Counted from the stretch's first letter, positions 49,543 to 58,827 are shown. The stretch is DNA of 64,000 nucleotides from Jatrophihabitans sp035642535 (GCA_035642535.1 DASQSE010000003.1:6711-70710); one strand, 5' to 3'. Translations and numbers: made by a program. The notes: generated by a model from the sequence alone, not told the origin.

Positions 49543-50925
49543 GTGGCGTCAGCGATCGTCGCAGACGAGACGAGCTCGGCCCGAGACGCTCTCGACGAGT
49601 TCATCGCGCGGGAGGAGCAGACGTTCCTCGCGCGCCAGCCACGCAGCGCCGAACTTATTGCGAGGGCGCGCCGGCATCTGGCGGGTGGCGCGACGTCGAA
49701 CTGGCAGATCGCGCAGCCGCAGGCCGTCTGGATGAGCCACGGGCACGGCTCGAAGGTGTACGACGTCGACGGCACTGAGTACGTCGACATGCACGGCGGC
49801 TACGGCGCGTCGATCGCCGGGCACGCCCATCCCGCGATCATCGCCGCGGTCTCCGAGCGCGTTTACCGCGGCACCCACTTCGCGCAGCCGACCGAGGAAG
49901 CGATCTGGGTCGCGGCCGAGCTCGGTCGCCGTTTCGAGCTGCCGCTGTGGCGTTACGCGAACTCCGGCACCGAAGCCACGATGGACGCCGTGCACCTCAT
50001 GCGCGCCGCGACCGGCCGCGACGTCATCATCAAGGTCGAAGGCTGCTACCACGGCCACCACGACTCGGTGCAGGTGTCGGTGCTGCCCGAGGCGGACGAG
50101 ATCGGACCGCGCGATCACCCGAACGCAGTCGCCGGCAACACCGGCATCCCGACGGCCATCCGCGACCTCGTCGTCGTCGTCCCGTTCAACGACTTGAACA
50201 TCGTCGAGCGCGTGCTCGGTGAACTCGCCGAACGAGTCGCGGGGATGATCGTCGAGCCGATCATGATGAACGCCGGCATCATCCCGCCCGAGCCCGACTA
50301 CCTGGCCGGGCTGCGCGCGCTGCTGCACCGGCACGGCGCATTGCTCGCCTTCGACGAGGTGAAGACCGGCTTCACCACCGGCCCGGGCGGCGCCACAGCT
50401 CGCTACGGCGTGGTGCCGGACATCGTCTGCCTCGCCAAGGCCCTCGGCGGCGGCATCGCGGTCGCGGCGATCGGCGGCACCGAGGAGGTCATGGGCCTGA
50501 TCGCCGACGGCACGTACGAGCAGGTCGGGACGTTCAACGGCAATCCGCTTGCGATGGCGGCCGCCCGCGCGACTCTCGAGGACGTGCTCACCGACGACTC
50601 GTACGCGCACCTTGATCGGCTCGCGACCAGGCTGCGCAGCGCGCTCGAAGCGACGATCGGCGAGGGTGGTTTCGGCTGGCACGTCGTGAGCATCGGGGCC
50701 AAGGGCTGCGTGACCTTCCGTGCGGATCCGGTGCGCGAATACCGGAACTTCCTCGACATCGACGAGCGGCTGGGTCACGCCCACTGGCTGGTGCAGCACA
50801 ACGGTGGCGTGTTCCTGCCGCCGTGGGGGAAGGTGGAGCAGTGGCTGCTGTCCGTCCAGCACGACGAGTCGGACGTCGACCGATTCGCCGCGAACTTCGC
50901 CCGACTCGCTGCGGCGGTGGGTTGA
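49543..50925 (+). CDS. Class III pyridoxal-phosphate aminotransferase (glutamate-1-semialdehyde mutase-like)
   Basis: A 460-residue class III aminotransferase. It has the GGYGASIAGHAHPAI segment, ANSGTEATMDAVHLMRAATGR, the KVEGCYHGHHDS motif, FDEVKTGF and the active-site lysine K299 in CLAKALGGG. The YHGHHD signature resembles glutamate-1-semialdehyde aminomutase, but the setting with an amine importer and flavoenzymes favours an omega-amine or beta-amino-acid transaminase. GTG 49543 has GGAGG upstream; the longer frame from 49483 would include the operator. It is followed by the ATPase gene of the importer. Confidence 0.87.
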   Translation: MASAIVADETSSARDALDEFIAREEQTFLARQPRSAELIARARRHLAGGATSNWQIAQPQAVWMSHGHGSKVYDVDGTEYVDMHGGYGASIAGHAHPAIIAAVSERVYRGTHFAQPTEEAIWVAAELGRRFELPLWRYANSGTEATMDAVHLMRAATGRDVIIKVEGCYHGHHDSVQVSVLPEADEIGPRDHPNAVAGNTGIPTAIRDLVVVVPFNDLNIVERVLGELAERVAGMIVEPIMMNAGIIPPEPDYLAGLRALLHRHGALLAFDEVKTGFTTGPGGATARYGVVPDIVCLAKALGGGIAVAAIGGTEEVMGLIADGTYEQVGTFNGNPLAMAAARATLEDVLTDDSYAHLDRLATRLRSALEATIGEGGFGWHVVSIGAKGCVTFRADPVREYRNFLDIDERLGHAHWLVQHNGGVFLPPWGKVEQWLLSVQHDESDVDRFAANFARLAAAVG

Positions 50926-50935
50926 GGCGGTGCCG

Positions 50936-52078
50936 GTGACGACGGGCGGCGGCGCGGTCGTACTCGTCCGACTCGCGAAGTCGTCGGCCCGGTGTCGGCC
51001 GTCGACGGCATCGACCTCCACATTCCGGCGGGCGAGTTCTTCTCGCTGCTCGGCGCGTCCGGCTGCGCCAAGACGACCACGCTGCGGATGATCGCCGGTT
51101 TCGAAAAGCCCGATGCCGGCCAGATCCTGCTCGACGGCCGCGACCTGTCGACGGACCCGCCGCATCAGCGCCCGGTGAACACCGTCTTCCAGCAGTACGC
51201 GCTGTTCCCGTTCATGACGGCGAGCGAGAACGTCGCGTTCGGGCTGCGCTACCAGAAGGTCGGCAAGGCCGAAGATGGCGCGCCGCGTCGGGCAGGCGTT
51301 GGAGCTGACCAGAATGGCGCAGTTCACCGATCGCCGCCCTGCCCAGCTCTCGGGCGGGCAGCAGCAGCGGGTCGCGCTGGCCCGCGCGCTCGTCCTGAAT
51401 CCGAAGGTCTTGCTGCTCGACGAGCCGCTCGGCGCACTGGACGCGCAGTTGCGCAAGCAGTTGCAGCTCGAGCTGCGCAGCTTGCAGCGCGAGGTCGGTA
51501 TCACGTTCATCTACGTGACGCACGATCAGGAAGAAGCGCTCACGATGAGCGACCGGATCGCCGTCATGGCCGACGGGCGGGTCGAGCAGGTCGGCGCGCC
51601 GCAGGACATCTACGCGATGCCGGCCACCACCTACGTCGCCGGATTCCTCGGCGCGGCCAACATCTTCGATGCGGAGCTGCTCAGCGTCAACGACGACGAG
51701 GCGATCTGCACCGCGCTCGACACGAAGGTGTGGGCGCGACGGGACGACGGCCTGACGCCGGGCCCGGCCGCGATCGTCATCCGACCCGAGCGCATCGCGC
51801 TGCTGGGCGCGGATGAGCCCGTGCCGGAAGGGCGCAATGTGCTGCGCGGACTCGTCCGCGATCTGCTCTATGTCGGCGCGGCGACTCAGGTGCGCATCGA
51901 GATCCCTGGCGGCGCGACGCTGACCGTCGAGGTGGCCAACCACGACGGCCCGGCGTCCGTGACCCATCCGCCGGGATCGACGGTGCAGTGCGTCTGTACG
52001 CCCGACGCCGTGCGCGTCCTGCGCCGCAGCCCCGCGGCCATCCCCACGCACGCGGAGGCGGCGACTGACCGCCCCTGA
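50936..52078 (+). pseudogene. PotA-like ABC transporter ATPase, twice frameshifted
   Basis: Pieces of one ATPase lie in two frames. The N-terminus VTTGGGAVVLVRLAK appears to lose one base near 50980, then VSAVDGIDLHIPAGEFFSLLGASGCAKTTTL (Walker A, GASGCAKTT) and FQQYALFPFM (Q-loop). An extra base at 51274 separates YQKVGKAE from MARRVGQALELTRM. After it come LSGGQQQRVALARAL, LLLDEPLGALD, THDQEEAL and a TOBE domain to the end. The Walker A motif has A where G is usual (GCAK rather than GCGK). Repaired, the protein has PotA length (about 380). Function is doubtful unless the indels are sequencing errors. Confidence 0.75.
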
Positions 52079-52087
52079 CTCACCCGA

Positions 52088-52133
52088 GTTGTCCGCCTTT
52101 CGCGACGTCTACGCGTGCGGGAGGGCGGACAGC
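52088..52133. repeat. 46-nt intergenic palindromic repeat, copy D
   Basis: Begins GTTGTCCGCC and ends GGCGGACAGC, with one mismatch in the outer arm, and centre TTTCGCGACGTCTACGCGTG. It is the first of a tandem pair in the gap between the PotA-like gene and the convergent tetR. Copy E starts 63 bases later. Confidence 0.9.
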
Positions 52134-52150
52134 TTCCGAGGGCACGGCGA

Positions 52151-52196
52151 GTTGTCCGCCTTTCGCGACGTCTACGCGTGCGGAAGGGCGGACAAG
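52151..52196. repeat. 46-nt intergenic palindromic repeat, copy E
   Basis: Begins GTTGTCCGCC and ends GGCGGACAAG. It differs from copy D at only a few positions, while the 17-nt spacer between them is unlike the spacers of other pairs. It ends 12 bases before the tetR stop codon. Confidence 0.9.
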
Positions 52197-52207
52197 TCGG
52201 AGGGTGG

Positions 52208-52852
52208 TCAGGCTTTCTTGGCCGGCTTGCGGCGTCGCGGGGCCGGCAGCCCGAGCTCGCGCTCGGCGAAGTGCATCGCGATGTTGTACGCCCGCTCGGA
52301 ATCAAGTTCCGGATCGCGCAGCGCGACCTGGATCGACAGCCCGTCCAGCAACGCGGCGAAGGTGACTGCGAACGCGCGGGCGTCGAGCTTGCGGATGTCG
52401 CCGGCAGCCTGACCGGCCTTCACGACGTCGACGATCATCGCTCGCCAACGGCCGTCCATGTCGACCCGATCCTGCTTCACCTCGGGATGCCGGAACGCCT
52501 GCGCCCACAGGTCGAACCAGAGGCCCCACGAACCGGGGACGTCGGTGTCGTCGGGTATGCACGTCCACTGGACCAACAGCGACAGCCGCTCGCGCGCCGA
52601 CGTGACCTCGGCGAGCATCTTCTCCGCGGCGTCGTAGAAGTTCTGCTCGGAGTAGCGCAGCGCGTCGACGAGCAGCCGCTCGCGGGTGCCGAAGTAATAG
52701 ATGACGAGGGCGGAGCTGGCCTTGGCGCGCTTGGCGACGTCGGCGATGCGCGTCTCGCCGAAGCCGCGCTCACAGATCAACTCGGCGGCCGCGCGCAGCA
52801 TCTGAATACGCCGCGCCTCGTTGTTCGGCGTCGCAGGAGCCATGTCGGCCAT
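52208..52852 (-). CDS. TetR-family regulator of the accessory catabolic region
   Basis: A 214-residue TetR protein. The helix-turn-helix is in FGETRIADVAKRAKASSALVIYYFGTRERLL, followed by a helical ligand domain with LWFDLWAQAFRHPEVKQ and a lysine/arginine-rich tail. It probably represses genes that carry the TGAAC...TCAGTCA palindrome and releases them on binding a pathway compound. ATG 52852 has GGGAGG six bases upstream and is preferred to GTG 52888. It is divergent from a flavoenzyme gene with operator copy 2 between them. Confidence 0.88.
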   Translation of the reverse strand: MADMAPATPNNEARRIQMLRAAAELICERGFGETRIADVAKRAKASSALVIYYFGTRERLLVDALRYSEQNFYDAAEKMLAEVTSARERLSLLVQWTCIPDDTDVPGSWGLWFDLWAQAFRHPEVKQDRVDMDGRWRAMIVDVVKAGQAAGDIRKLDARAFAVTFAALLDGLSIQVALRDPELDSERAYNIAMHFAERELGLPAPRRRKPAKKA

Positions 52853-52901
52853 TGCCGTCCTCCCGATGCCTGCCCTCTTGCTGCGCACCCTAGCATCTCG
52901 T

Positions 52902-52921
52902 TAGATTGAACAGTCAGTCAA
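52902..52921. promoter_or_regulatory. TetR-type operator, copy 2
   Basis: TAGATTGAACAGTCAGTCAA lies in the 88-nt gap between tetR and the divergent flavoenzyme/ligase operon, 20 bases before the ATG at 52941. It fits autoregulation by the neighbouring TetR protein and is the anchor for assigning the other copies to it. Confidence 0.8.
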
Positions 52922-52940
52922 ACTGGTGAGGTGCCGGGCA

Positions 52941-54584
52941 ATGACGACTGAATACGACGCGATCGTGGTCGGCGGTGGGCACAACGGTCTGGTCGCTGCG
53001 GCGTACCTCGCCCGTGCAGGCGCCCGCACGCTGGTGCTCGAAGCACGCGGCGCAGTGGGCGGCGCTGCGACGACCGAGGCACCGTGGGCGGATGCGCCGC
53101 AGCTGCGGGTCACGCGGCTCTCCTACGTCATGAGCCTGATGCCGCAGACGATCATCGATGACCTTTCGCTCAAGCAGCACGGTTATCGCGTGCACCCGAT
53201 GGGGCCGTACTACCAGGCGTTCCCCGAGGGCGGCTCGTTGACGATCTACGAGGACGACCCGGCGCGCACCTACGACGAGATCGCGCGCTGGTCGAAGAAG
53301 GACGCCGACGCGTGGCCGAAGTGGAACGGCTGGCTCGCCGGCCTCGCAGAGGTCCTCGGGCCGCTGCTCACCCGCGTGCCGCCGGCGCTCGGCTCGCATC
53401 GGCCGGCCGACCTGCTCGACGCGATGCGCCTGGCCTGGACGCAACGTGGTCTGACGGTCCGCAACGTCGGCGACGTCACCCGGCTGATGACGATGAGCAT
53501 CGCCGACCTGCTCGACGATTGGTTCGAGTCGCCGCAGGTCAAGGGCGCGATGGCGGTCAACGGCGTCATCGGCACGTGGGCCGGCCCGTACGAGCCGGGG
53601 ACCGCGTACGTCATGGCGCACCACTCGATCGGCGATGTCGGCGACGGGCAGCTCGGCAGCTGGGGTTATCCCGAGGGTGGCATGGGCGCGGTCTCGGCAG
53701 CTATCGCAGCGGCCGCGCGCGGCTTCGGGGCGGAGATCCGGACCAACGCGCGCGTCGAGCGGTTGATCGTCCGTGCCGGTGCCGTCGAAGGCGCCGTCCT
53801 CGCCTCAGGGGAGGAGCTGCGCGCCCCGCTCGTCGTGTCGTCCCTCCACCCCAAGATCGCGTTTCTCGATCACGTTCCGCGCAGCGAGCTGCCCGAGGCG
53901 TTCGTCGCCGACATCGAGCACTGGCGGACGCGCAGCGGCGTCGTCAAGATCAACCTCGCGTTGGCGGAGTTGCCCAACTTCACCGCGAGCCCGAGCGACG
54001 GGCGGGCCGAGCACCACACCGGTTCGGTCGAAATGGCGCCGACGGTCGAGTTCATCGAGCGCGCCTTCCAGGACGCCCGCGAGGGGCGCCCGGCCACCGC
54101 GCCGTTCAGCGACGGCGTGATTCCGACGAGCCTCGACACCACGCTGTGCCCGGACGGCACGCACATCTTCTCGCTGTTCACGCAGTGGGTGCCGGCCGAC
54201 TGGAGCGCCGCGCCACACACCGCGGAACTCGAGGCGTACGCCGATCGGCTGATCGACCTGTACGACCAGGTGGCGCCGAACTTCAAGGCGTCGATCACGC
54301 ATCGCGACATCGTCGGGCCGCACCAGATGCAGGAGGAGTACGGCCTGATCGGCGGCAACATCTTCCATGGCGAGCTGTCGCTCGAACAGCTCTTCCACAT
54401 GCGCCCAGCGCCCGGCTACGCCGATTACCGGACGCCGATCGCCGGGCTTTACAACGCCAGTTCGGCCACACACGCCGGCGGGGGAGTGTGTGGCATCCCC
54501 GGGTGGCAGGCGGCGCGGGCAGCACTGCGCGATCGCAAGCGCAGCCCGCGCCGCCTGCGCGCCGCCCTTGCGCGCCGTACATGA
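52941..54584 (+). CDS. Phytoene-desaturase-like FAD oxidoreductase, second copy
   Basis: A 547-residue flavoenzyme. The FAD motif is YDAIVVGGGHNGLVAAAYLARAGARTLVLEA at the N-terminus, followed by GGAATTEAPW, and the C-terminal strand GLYNASSATHAGGGVCGIPGWQAA. Its build is close to the enzyme at 37526-39115, and the pair may act on successive or related intermediates. ATG 52941 follows GAGGTG. The stop overlaps the next ATG as ATGA, so it is coupled to an acyl-CoA ligase. It lies directly behind operator copy 2. Confidence 0.86.
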   Translation: MTTEYDAIVVGGGHNGLVAAAYLARAGARTLVLEARGAVGGAATTEAPWADAPQLRVTRLSYVMSLMPQTIIDDLSLKQHGYRVHPMGPYYQAFPEGGSLTIYEDDPARTYDEIARWSKKDADAWPKWNGWLAGLAEVLGPLLTRVPPALGSHRPADLLDAMRLAWTQRGLTVRNVGDVTRLMTMSIADLLDDWFESPQVKGAMAVNGVIGTWAGPYEPGTAYVMAHHSIGDVGDGQLGSWGYPEGGMGAVSAAIAAAARGFGAEIRTNARVERLIVRAGAVEGAVLASGEELRAPLVVSSLHPKIAFLDHVPRSELPEAFVADIEHWRTRSGVVKINLALAELPNFTASPSDGRAEHHTGSVEMAPTVEFIERAFQDAREGRPATAPFSDGVIPTSLDTTLCPDGTHIFSLFTQWVPADWSAAPHTAELEAYADRLIDLYDQVAPNFKASITHRDIVGPHQMQEEYGLIGGNIFHGELSLEQLFHMRPAPGYADYRTPIAGLYNASSATHAGGGVCGIPGWQAARAALRDRKRSPRRLRAALARRT

Positions 54585-56647
54585 ACCTGCCGCTGGCGGC
54601 GATGTTGCGGGCGCGGTCGATCGCGCTCGTCGGCGCCAGCAACCGACCGGGCAGCTTCGGCGCGCGCATGATCGAGGAGGTCGGGCGCAGCTCGGGGCAA
54701 CGACGCGTCCACCTCGTCAATCCGCGCTACGACTCGATCGACGGACGGCCGTGTCTGCCCTCGTTGAAGCACATCGACGAGCCGGTCGATCTGATCCTGC
54801 TCGGCGTCGGTGACGGCGCACTCGAAGAGCAGCTGACCGCTGCCGCCCGGCTCGGCGCCCGGGGCGCGGTGGTCTTCGGCAGCGCGCACGGCACCGAGCT
54901 GCGTCAGGCGCTGCGCGACATCGCGATCGACGCCGGCATCGCGCTGTGCGGCCCGGGCTGCATGGGCTTCATCAACGTCGCGGACGGGCTGCGCGCGACC
55001 GGGTACGTCGAGCGGGAACAGCTCTCGGCCGGCTCGATCGCCCTCGTCACCCATTCCGGCTCGGTGTTCTCGGCGCTGCTGCGTACCCGGCGCGCGCTGG
55101 ACTTCACGCTCGCGATCTCGTCCGGGCAGGAGCTGGTCACGACCACGCCCGACTACGTCGAGTACGTCCTGGACGAGACCGACGCGCGGGTGATCGCCCT
55201 GGTGCTGGAGACGGTCCGCGACGGACCGCGCCTGGTCGAGCAGCTGCGGCGCGCGGCTGAGCGCGACGTGCCCGTCGTGGTGCTGCCCGTCGGAGGATCG
55301 CCGGTCGGCGCGGCACTGGTCACCGCTCACTCCGGCGCCCTCGCCGGCACGCGCGGGATGTGGGAGGCGCTCGCGGAGGGAACCGGCGCGTTGCTCGTCA
55401 GCGACCTCGCCGAGCTGACCGACACGCTCGAGCTGCTCGCCGTCGGCCGGCGCGCGCGGCCCGGTGGCATCGGCATCGCGACCGTTCACGATTCGGGCGC
55501 CGAGCGATGTCTCGTCGCAGATCTCGCCGACGAACTCGACGTGCCGTTCGCCCCGCTCGCAGCGCAGACGCTCGAGCGGCTCGGCACTCTCCTGGATCCC
55601 GGTCTCGTCGCCGGCAACCCGCTCGACCTGTGGGGGACGGGTGCCGGCACGCGCGAACAGTTCGGCGCGGCGCTGCGCGCGATGGCCGCTGATCCCGCGG
55701 TCTCGGCCGTCGCGCTCGCGGTCGACCTGGTCGAGGAGTACGACGGCGACACGTCCTATCCGGATGCGGTGCTCGATGCGCACACCGCCACCGACGCCCC
55801 CGTCGTCGTCTTGAGCAACCTCGCGTCTGCGGTCGACGAACCGCTCGCTGCGCGGCTGCGTGCGGCCGGGGTGCCGGTGCTGGAAGGCACGCGCAGCGGC
55901 CTTGTCGCACTGCGCAATCTGCAGTCGCTGGCCGACCGGGGGCCGGTTGCGAATTCCGGGCAGGTCGACGTCGAGCGGCAGCGCCGCTGGCGGGCGCGAC
56001 TGACCGGCCCGCCACTCGCGGGCGCGGAGGCATTCGCGCTGCTCGCCGATTACGGGTTGCCGGTCGTGGCGGTGGCAGCGGCTGCTGACGAGGATGCGGC
56101 CGTCGCCGCTGCCCGGCGCCTCGGATACCCCGTCGTGATCAAGACGGACGAGTCAGGGATCGCGCACAAGTCGGATGCCGGCGGGGTGTTGCTCGGGCTG
56201 CCGGACGAGGACGCGGTGCGCACCGCGTATCGCGATCTCGCCGAACGACTCGGCGCTCGGGTCCTGGTCTGCGCCGAAGCGCCGCGCGGCGTCGAGCTCG
56301 CGCTCGGCATCACTCGTGATCCGCAGCTCGGCCCGCTCGTGGTGGTGGCGGCGGGCGGCGTGCTCGCCGAGTTGCTGACCGATCGCGCACTCGCGCTGCC
56401 GCCGCTCACTCGCGAGCGTGCCGCCGCACTCGTCGACGGGCTGCGCATCAGGCCATTGCTCGACGGCTGGCGCGGCGGTGCGGCGGCCGATCGGCGCTCG
56501 GTCGTCGACGCCGTTCTATCGGTCGGCGCACTCGCCGTCGAACTCGGCGATCAGCTCGCGGCGCTGGACGTCAACCCGCTGATCGCCGGCCCGTCCGGCG
56601 CGCTGGTCGTCGACGCCCTCGTGGTGGTGCGTCAGAAGATCGCGTAG
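54581..56647 (+). CDS. NDP-forming acyl-CoA (acetate-CoA type) ligase, fused alpha-beta
   Basis: A 688-residue fused ligase. The CoA-binding domain with SIALVGASNRPGSFG is followed by a succinyl-CoA-ligase-like domain (THSGSVFSALLRTRR, VTAHSGALAG), and from about residue 480 an ATP-grasp domain with YPVVIKTDESGIAHKSDAGGVLLGL and ALDVNPLIAG. It makes an acyl-CoA from the free acid using ATP or GTP, or the reverse. In this operon it probably activates the acid released by the amine-oxidation steps. It overlaps the flavoenzyme gene by four bases and the convergent cupin gene by 16. Confidence 0.88.
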   Translation: MNLPLAAMLRARSIALVGASNRPGSFGARMIEEVGRSSGQRRVHLVNPRYDSIDGRPCLPSLKHIDEPVDLILLGVGDGALEEQLTAAARLGARGAVVFGSAHGTELRQALRDIAIDAGIALCGPGCMGFINVADGLRATGYVEREQLSAGSIALVTHSGSVFSALLRTRRALDFTLAISSGQELVTTTPDYVEYVLDETDARVIALVLETVRDGPRLVEQLRRAAERDVPVVVLPVGGSPVGAALVTAHSGALAGTRGMWEALAEGTGALLVSDLAELTDTLELLAVGRRARPGGIGIATVHDSGAERCLVADLADELDVPFAPLAAQTLERLGTLLDPGLVAGNPLDLWGTGAGTREQFGAALRAMAADPAVSAVALAVDLVEEYDGDTSYPDAVLDAHTATDAPVVVLSNLASAVDEPLAARLRAAGVPVLEGTRSGLVALRNLQSLADRGPVANSGQVDVERQRRWRARLTGPPLAGAEAFALLADYGLPVVAVAAAADEDAAVAAARRLGYPVVIKTDESGIAHKSDAGGVLLGLPDEDAVRTAYRDLAERLGARVLVCAEAPRGVELALGITRDPQLGPLVVVAAGGVLAELLTDRALALPPLTRERAAALVDGLRIRPLLDGWRGGAAADRRSVVDAVLSVGALAVELGDQLAALDVNPLIAGPSGALVVDALVVVRQKIA

Positions 56648-56982
56648 ACCTTGCGCACGGTCTCGTGGATCTCCCAGGTGCCCGTCCAACCGCGTGGGAA
56701 GACAGCCAGGTCGCCGGCGATCAGCTCGGTCGGCTCGCCGTCGTCCGGCGTAACGGTCATCCGGCCGGCCACGACCTGGATCATCTCGTTGGTCTCGAGC
56801 AACCAGCGGGACGAGCCGGGCGTGCACTGCCAGACGCCCGCGGACTGGTCGCCGGACATCCAGACCTCGAGCCCGGACGTCCACATCGGCACACCGGTGG
56901 CCTCGGCGAGCGGACCCCAGTCCTCGAGCTCGGCCACGGCGGCGAAGGTGGCGTGCGGTGTGACGGTCAGGTTTGCGGTCAT
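56632..56982 (-). CDS. Cupin-domain protein (EutQ/DUF861-like)
   Basis: A 116-residue single cupin: VWQCTPGSSRWLLETNEMIQVVAGRMTVTPDDGEP, then LIAGDLAVFPRGWTGTWEIHETVRKVY. It is the type often found beside amine-oxidation genes in actinobacteria and may bind or isomerise an intermediate. The metal-binding residues are incomplete. The ATG overlaps the stop of the flavoenzyme gene as ATGA, so the two are produced together. Confidence 0.84.
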   Translation of the reverse strand: MTANLTVTPHATFAAVAELEDWGPLAEATGVPMWTSGLEVWMSGDQSAGVWQCTPGSSRWLLETNEMIQVVAGRMTVTPDDGEPTELIAGDLAVFPRGWTGTWEIHETVRKVYAIF

Positions 56983-58175
56983 GGGCACGTCCTTTGCGGG
57001 AAGGGGAGGGCGATGGGGTCGGCCGCGAGCCGGCTGCGGCCGTCGGTGTCGAATCGGTCGAGACCGAGTTGGCTGACGTCCAGCAGCTCGGTGCTGCCGG
57101 TCAGGACGAGGTCGGCAGCGGCGCGGGCCACGCCAGGGCCCCACATCATGCCGTGCCCGGCGGCGCTTGCGATCACCGTTCCGTGGACGGGTGTGCCGTC
57201 GCGCAGCAGCGGGCCGATGATCGGCAGATGGTCGGGGGTGTAGTCGATGGTCGCCGCCCAGCTGCGCCGCACGGCCAGGCCGCGGGCGGCGGGGAACAAC
57301 TGCTCGACTCGCGCGCGCATCGCGGCGAAGTAGTCGGCGTCGAAGTCGCGCGCCGGGCCGGGCGGCTCGTCCGGGTTGCTCATTCCCCACAGCAGGCCGC
57401 CGTACTCGCCGGGGCGCCAGTAGATGCCCGAGGACACGTCGAACACCATCGGCAGGGCGTGCAGGTCGACGCCTGGCACCGGCGAGGTGACCACTGCCTG
57501 ATGCCGGGTGCCGCCCGCGTGGATGCGCCCGCCGGCGAGCTGACCGACCGCCGCGAGATCCGGTCCGCCGGTCAGCACGACGGCGCGCGTGGCCAGATCA
57601 CCGTCGGACGTCCGGACCCCGTTGACCGCGCCGTCGTCGTCGAAGCACAGGCCGCCGAACCGGCAGTGCTCGCGGATGTCGACGCCGCGGTCGAGCAGCG
57701 CCGCAGTGTAGGCGAGCACGTTGCGCGGCGCGTCGAGATAGCCGTCGCCCGGTGCGTACGACGCGCCCAGCGCGACGCCGGGTGCCAGCCCGGTGTGCCG
57801 TTGGTCGAGTTCCTCGGCGTCGAGCAGTTCGACGTCGAGGCCGAGCGATCGCTGCAACGTAACGCGCTCACGGGCCGCGACGAACTCGTCGGCGGTGAAG
57901 CATGGCATGAGATAGCCCTGCGCCACGAAGCCGGAGTCGAGTGGGTAGCGCTCGCGCTGGCCCTGGTAGAAGTCGCGGCTGAACATGCCCAGCCGGATGG
58001 CGGCTTCGGTACCGCCCTGGGCGCGGACCATCCCGGCGGCCCGGCTGCTCGCGCCCGAGCCCAGCGTGGCGGCTTCCAGGAGCACCACTGACCGGCCGGC
58101 CTCGGCGAGCATGACGGCCGCCCAGCCTCCGACCGTCCCGCCGCCGACCACGACAGCGTCCGGAGCGCTGTTCAT
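56979..58175 (-). CDS. DAO-family FAD oxidoreductase (sarcosine-oxidase/amine-oxidase-like)
   Basis: A 398-residue D-amino-acid-oxidase-fold flavoenzyme. The FAD motif VVVGGGTVGGWAAVMLAEAGRSVVLLE starts the protein, then GSGASSRAAGMVRAQGG. A C-terminal block contains DYTPDHLPIIGPL and ASAAGHGMMWGPGVARAAADLV. It probably oxidises a secondary or N-methylated amine, transferring electrons to oxygen or an acceptor. It starts 17 bases from operator copy 3 and is followed by the cupin gene in one operon. Confidence 0.87.
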   Translation of the reverse strand: MNSAPDAVVVGGGTVGGWAAVMLAEAGRSVVLLEAATLGSGASSRAAGMVRAQGGTEAAIRLGMFSRDFYQGQRERYPLDSGFVAQGYLMPCFTADEFVAARERVTLQRSLGLDVELLDAEELDQRHTGLAPGVALGASYAPGDGYLDAPRNVLAYTAALLDRGVDIREHCRFGGLCFDDDGAVNGVRTSDGDLATRAVVLTGGPDLAAVGQLAGGRIHAGGTRHQAVVTSPVPGVDLHALPMVFDVSSGIYWRPGEYGGLLWGMSNPDEPPGPARDFDADYFAAMRARVEQLFPAARGLAVRRSWAATIDYTPDHLPIIGPLLRDGTPVHGTVIASAAGHGMMWGPGVARAAADLVLTGSTELLDVSQLGLDRFDTDGRSRLAADPIALPFPQRTCP

Positions 58176-58192
58176 GGATTCACATCGTTGCT

Positions 58193-58212
58193 TAGACTGA
58201 ACGCTCAGTCAA
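58193..58212. promoter_or_regulatory. TetR-type operator, copy 3
   Basis: TAGACTGAACGCTCAGTCAA has perfect GACTGA/TCAGTC arms around ACGC. It lies just upstream of the flavoenzyme-cupin operon on the minus strand and differs from copy 1 at a single base in the centre. Confidence 0.75.
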
Positions 58213-58266
58213 CGTTGCAGGAAGCCGCCGGGTTCGCGCCAGATCTCAGGCCCAGTCCGGGCACGC

Positions 58267-58827
58267 TTACGGGCGCCAGCCGGGCGGCGGGTCCTCTCCG
58301 ACGAGCCCGTCTACCGCCTCGCGAAGCAGATCCGCGTGCCCGGTGTGCCGTCCGTACTCCTCGATCAGGTCGCACACGAGCCGGCGCAGGCTCGCGTGCC
58401 GGCCGTCCGGCCAGGCGAGGTGCACAAGTTGGTCGAGGCCGCCGTCCGCGATGGCCGCGTCCAATCGCTTGTGGGAGCGCTCGACCGCGCCGTCCCAGAG
58501 CGCGTAGAGCTCCGCCGGGCTCATGTCCTGCGCAGCGAAGGTGAACGCCCAGCTACCGCGGCCGTCCCAGCCCAGCTCCTCCCACGGCGCGCCGATCGGC
58601 TCGCCGCGCATCCGCATCGTGAACATGTGATCTTCGCAGGCGGCGAGATGTTTGAGCAGGCTGCCGAGGGTGAGCTCGGACGCGCCGATGCGGCTTTGCA
58701 GCCCGGCCGGGTCCAGACCGCCGGCCTTCCAGCGAAACGTCGTGCGCAGTCGGTCGAGCGCGCCGACGATGTGCTCGACCTCGGTTCCGGCGAGCGGGGG
58801 CTCCCAAGGAGTGTCGTTGTTCGTCAT
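58267..58827 (-). CDS. DinB/DUF664-family protein (mycothiol-transferase-like)
   Basis: A 186-residue four-helix bundle: HIVGALDRLRTTFRWKAGGLDPAGLQSRIGASELTLGSLLKHLAACEDHMF, then LVHLAWPDGRHASLRRLVCDLIEEYGRHTGHADLLREAVDG. The metal-ligand histidines of the DinB type (HLAACEDH, YGRHTGHADLLRE) are present. DUF664 members include mycothiol-dependent transferases. ATG 58827 is chosen. It is divergent from a WYL regulator, with the short inverted repeat CCGGA-N9-TCCGG between them, and these two may form a unit separate from the TetR regulon. Confidence 0.85.
   Translation of the reverse strand: MTNNDTPWEPPLAGTEVEHIVGALDRLRTTFRWKAGGLDPAGLQSRIGASELTLGSLLKHLAACEDHMFTMRMRGEPIGAPWEELGWDGRGSWAFTFAAQDMSPAELYALWDGAVERSHKRLDAAIADGGLDQLVHLAWPDGRHASLRRLVCDLIEEYGRHTGHADLLREAVDGLVGEDPPPGWRP

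Noticed and set aside
53312..54580. Long open frames on either strand over real genes, for example the extension before the acyl-CoA ligase
   Set aside because: They are arginine- and proline-rich shadows caused by high GC, with no domain pattern or ribosome site.
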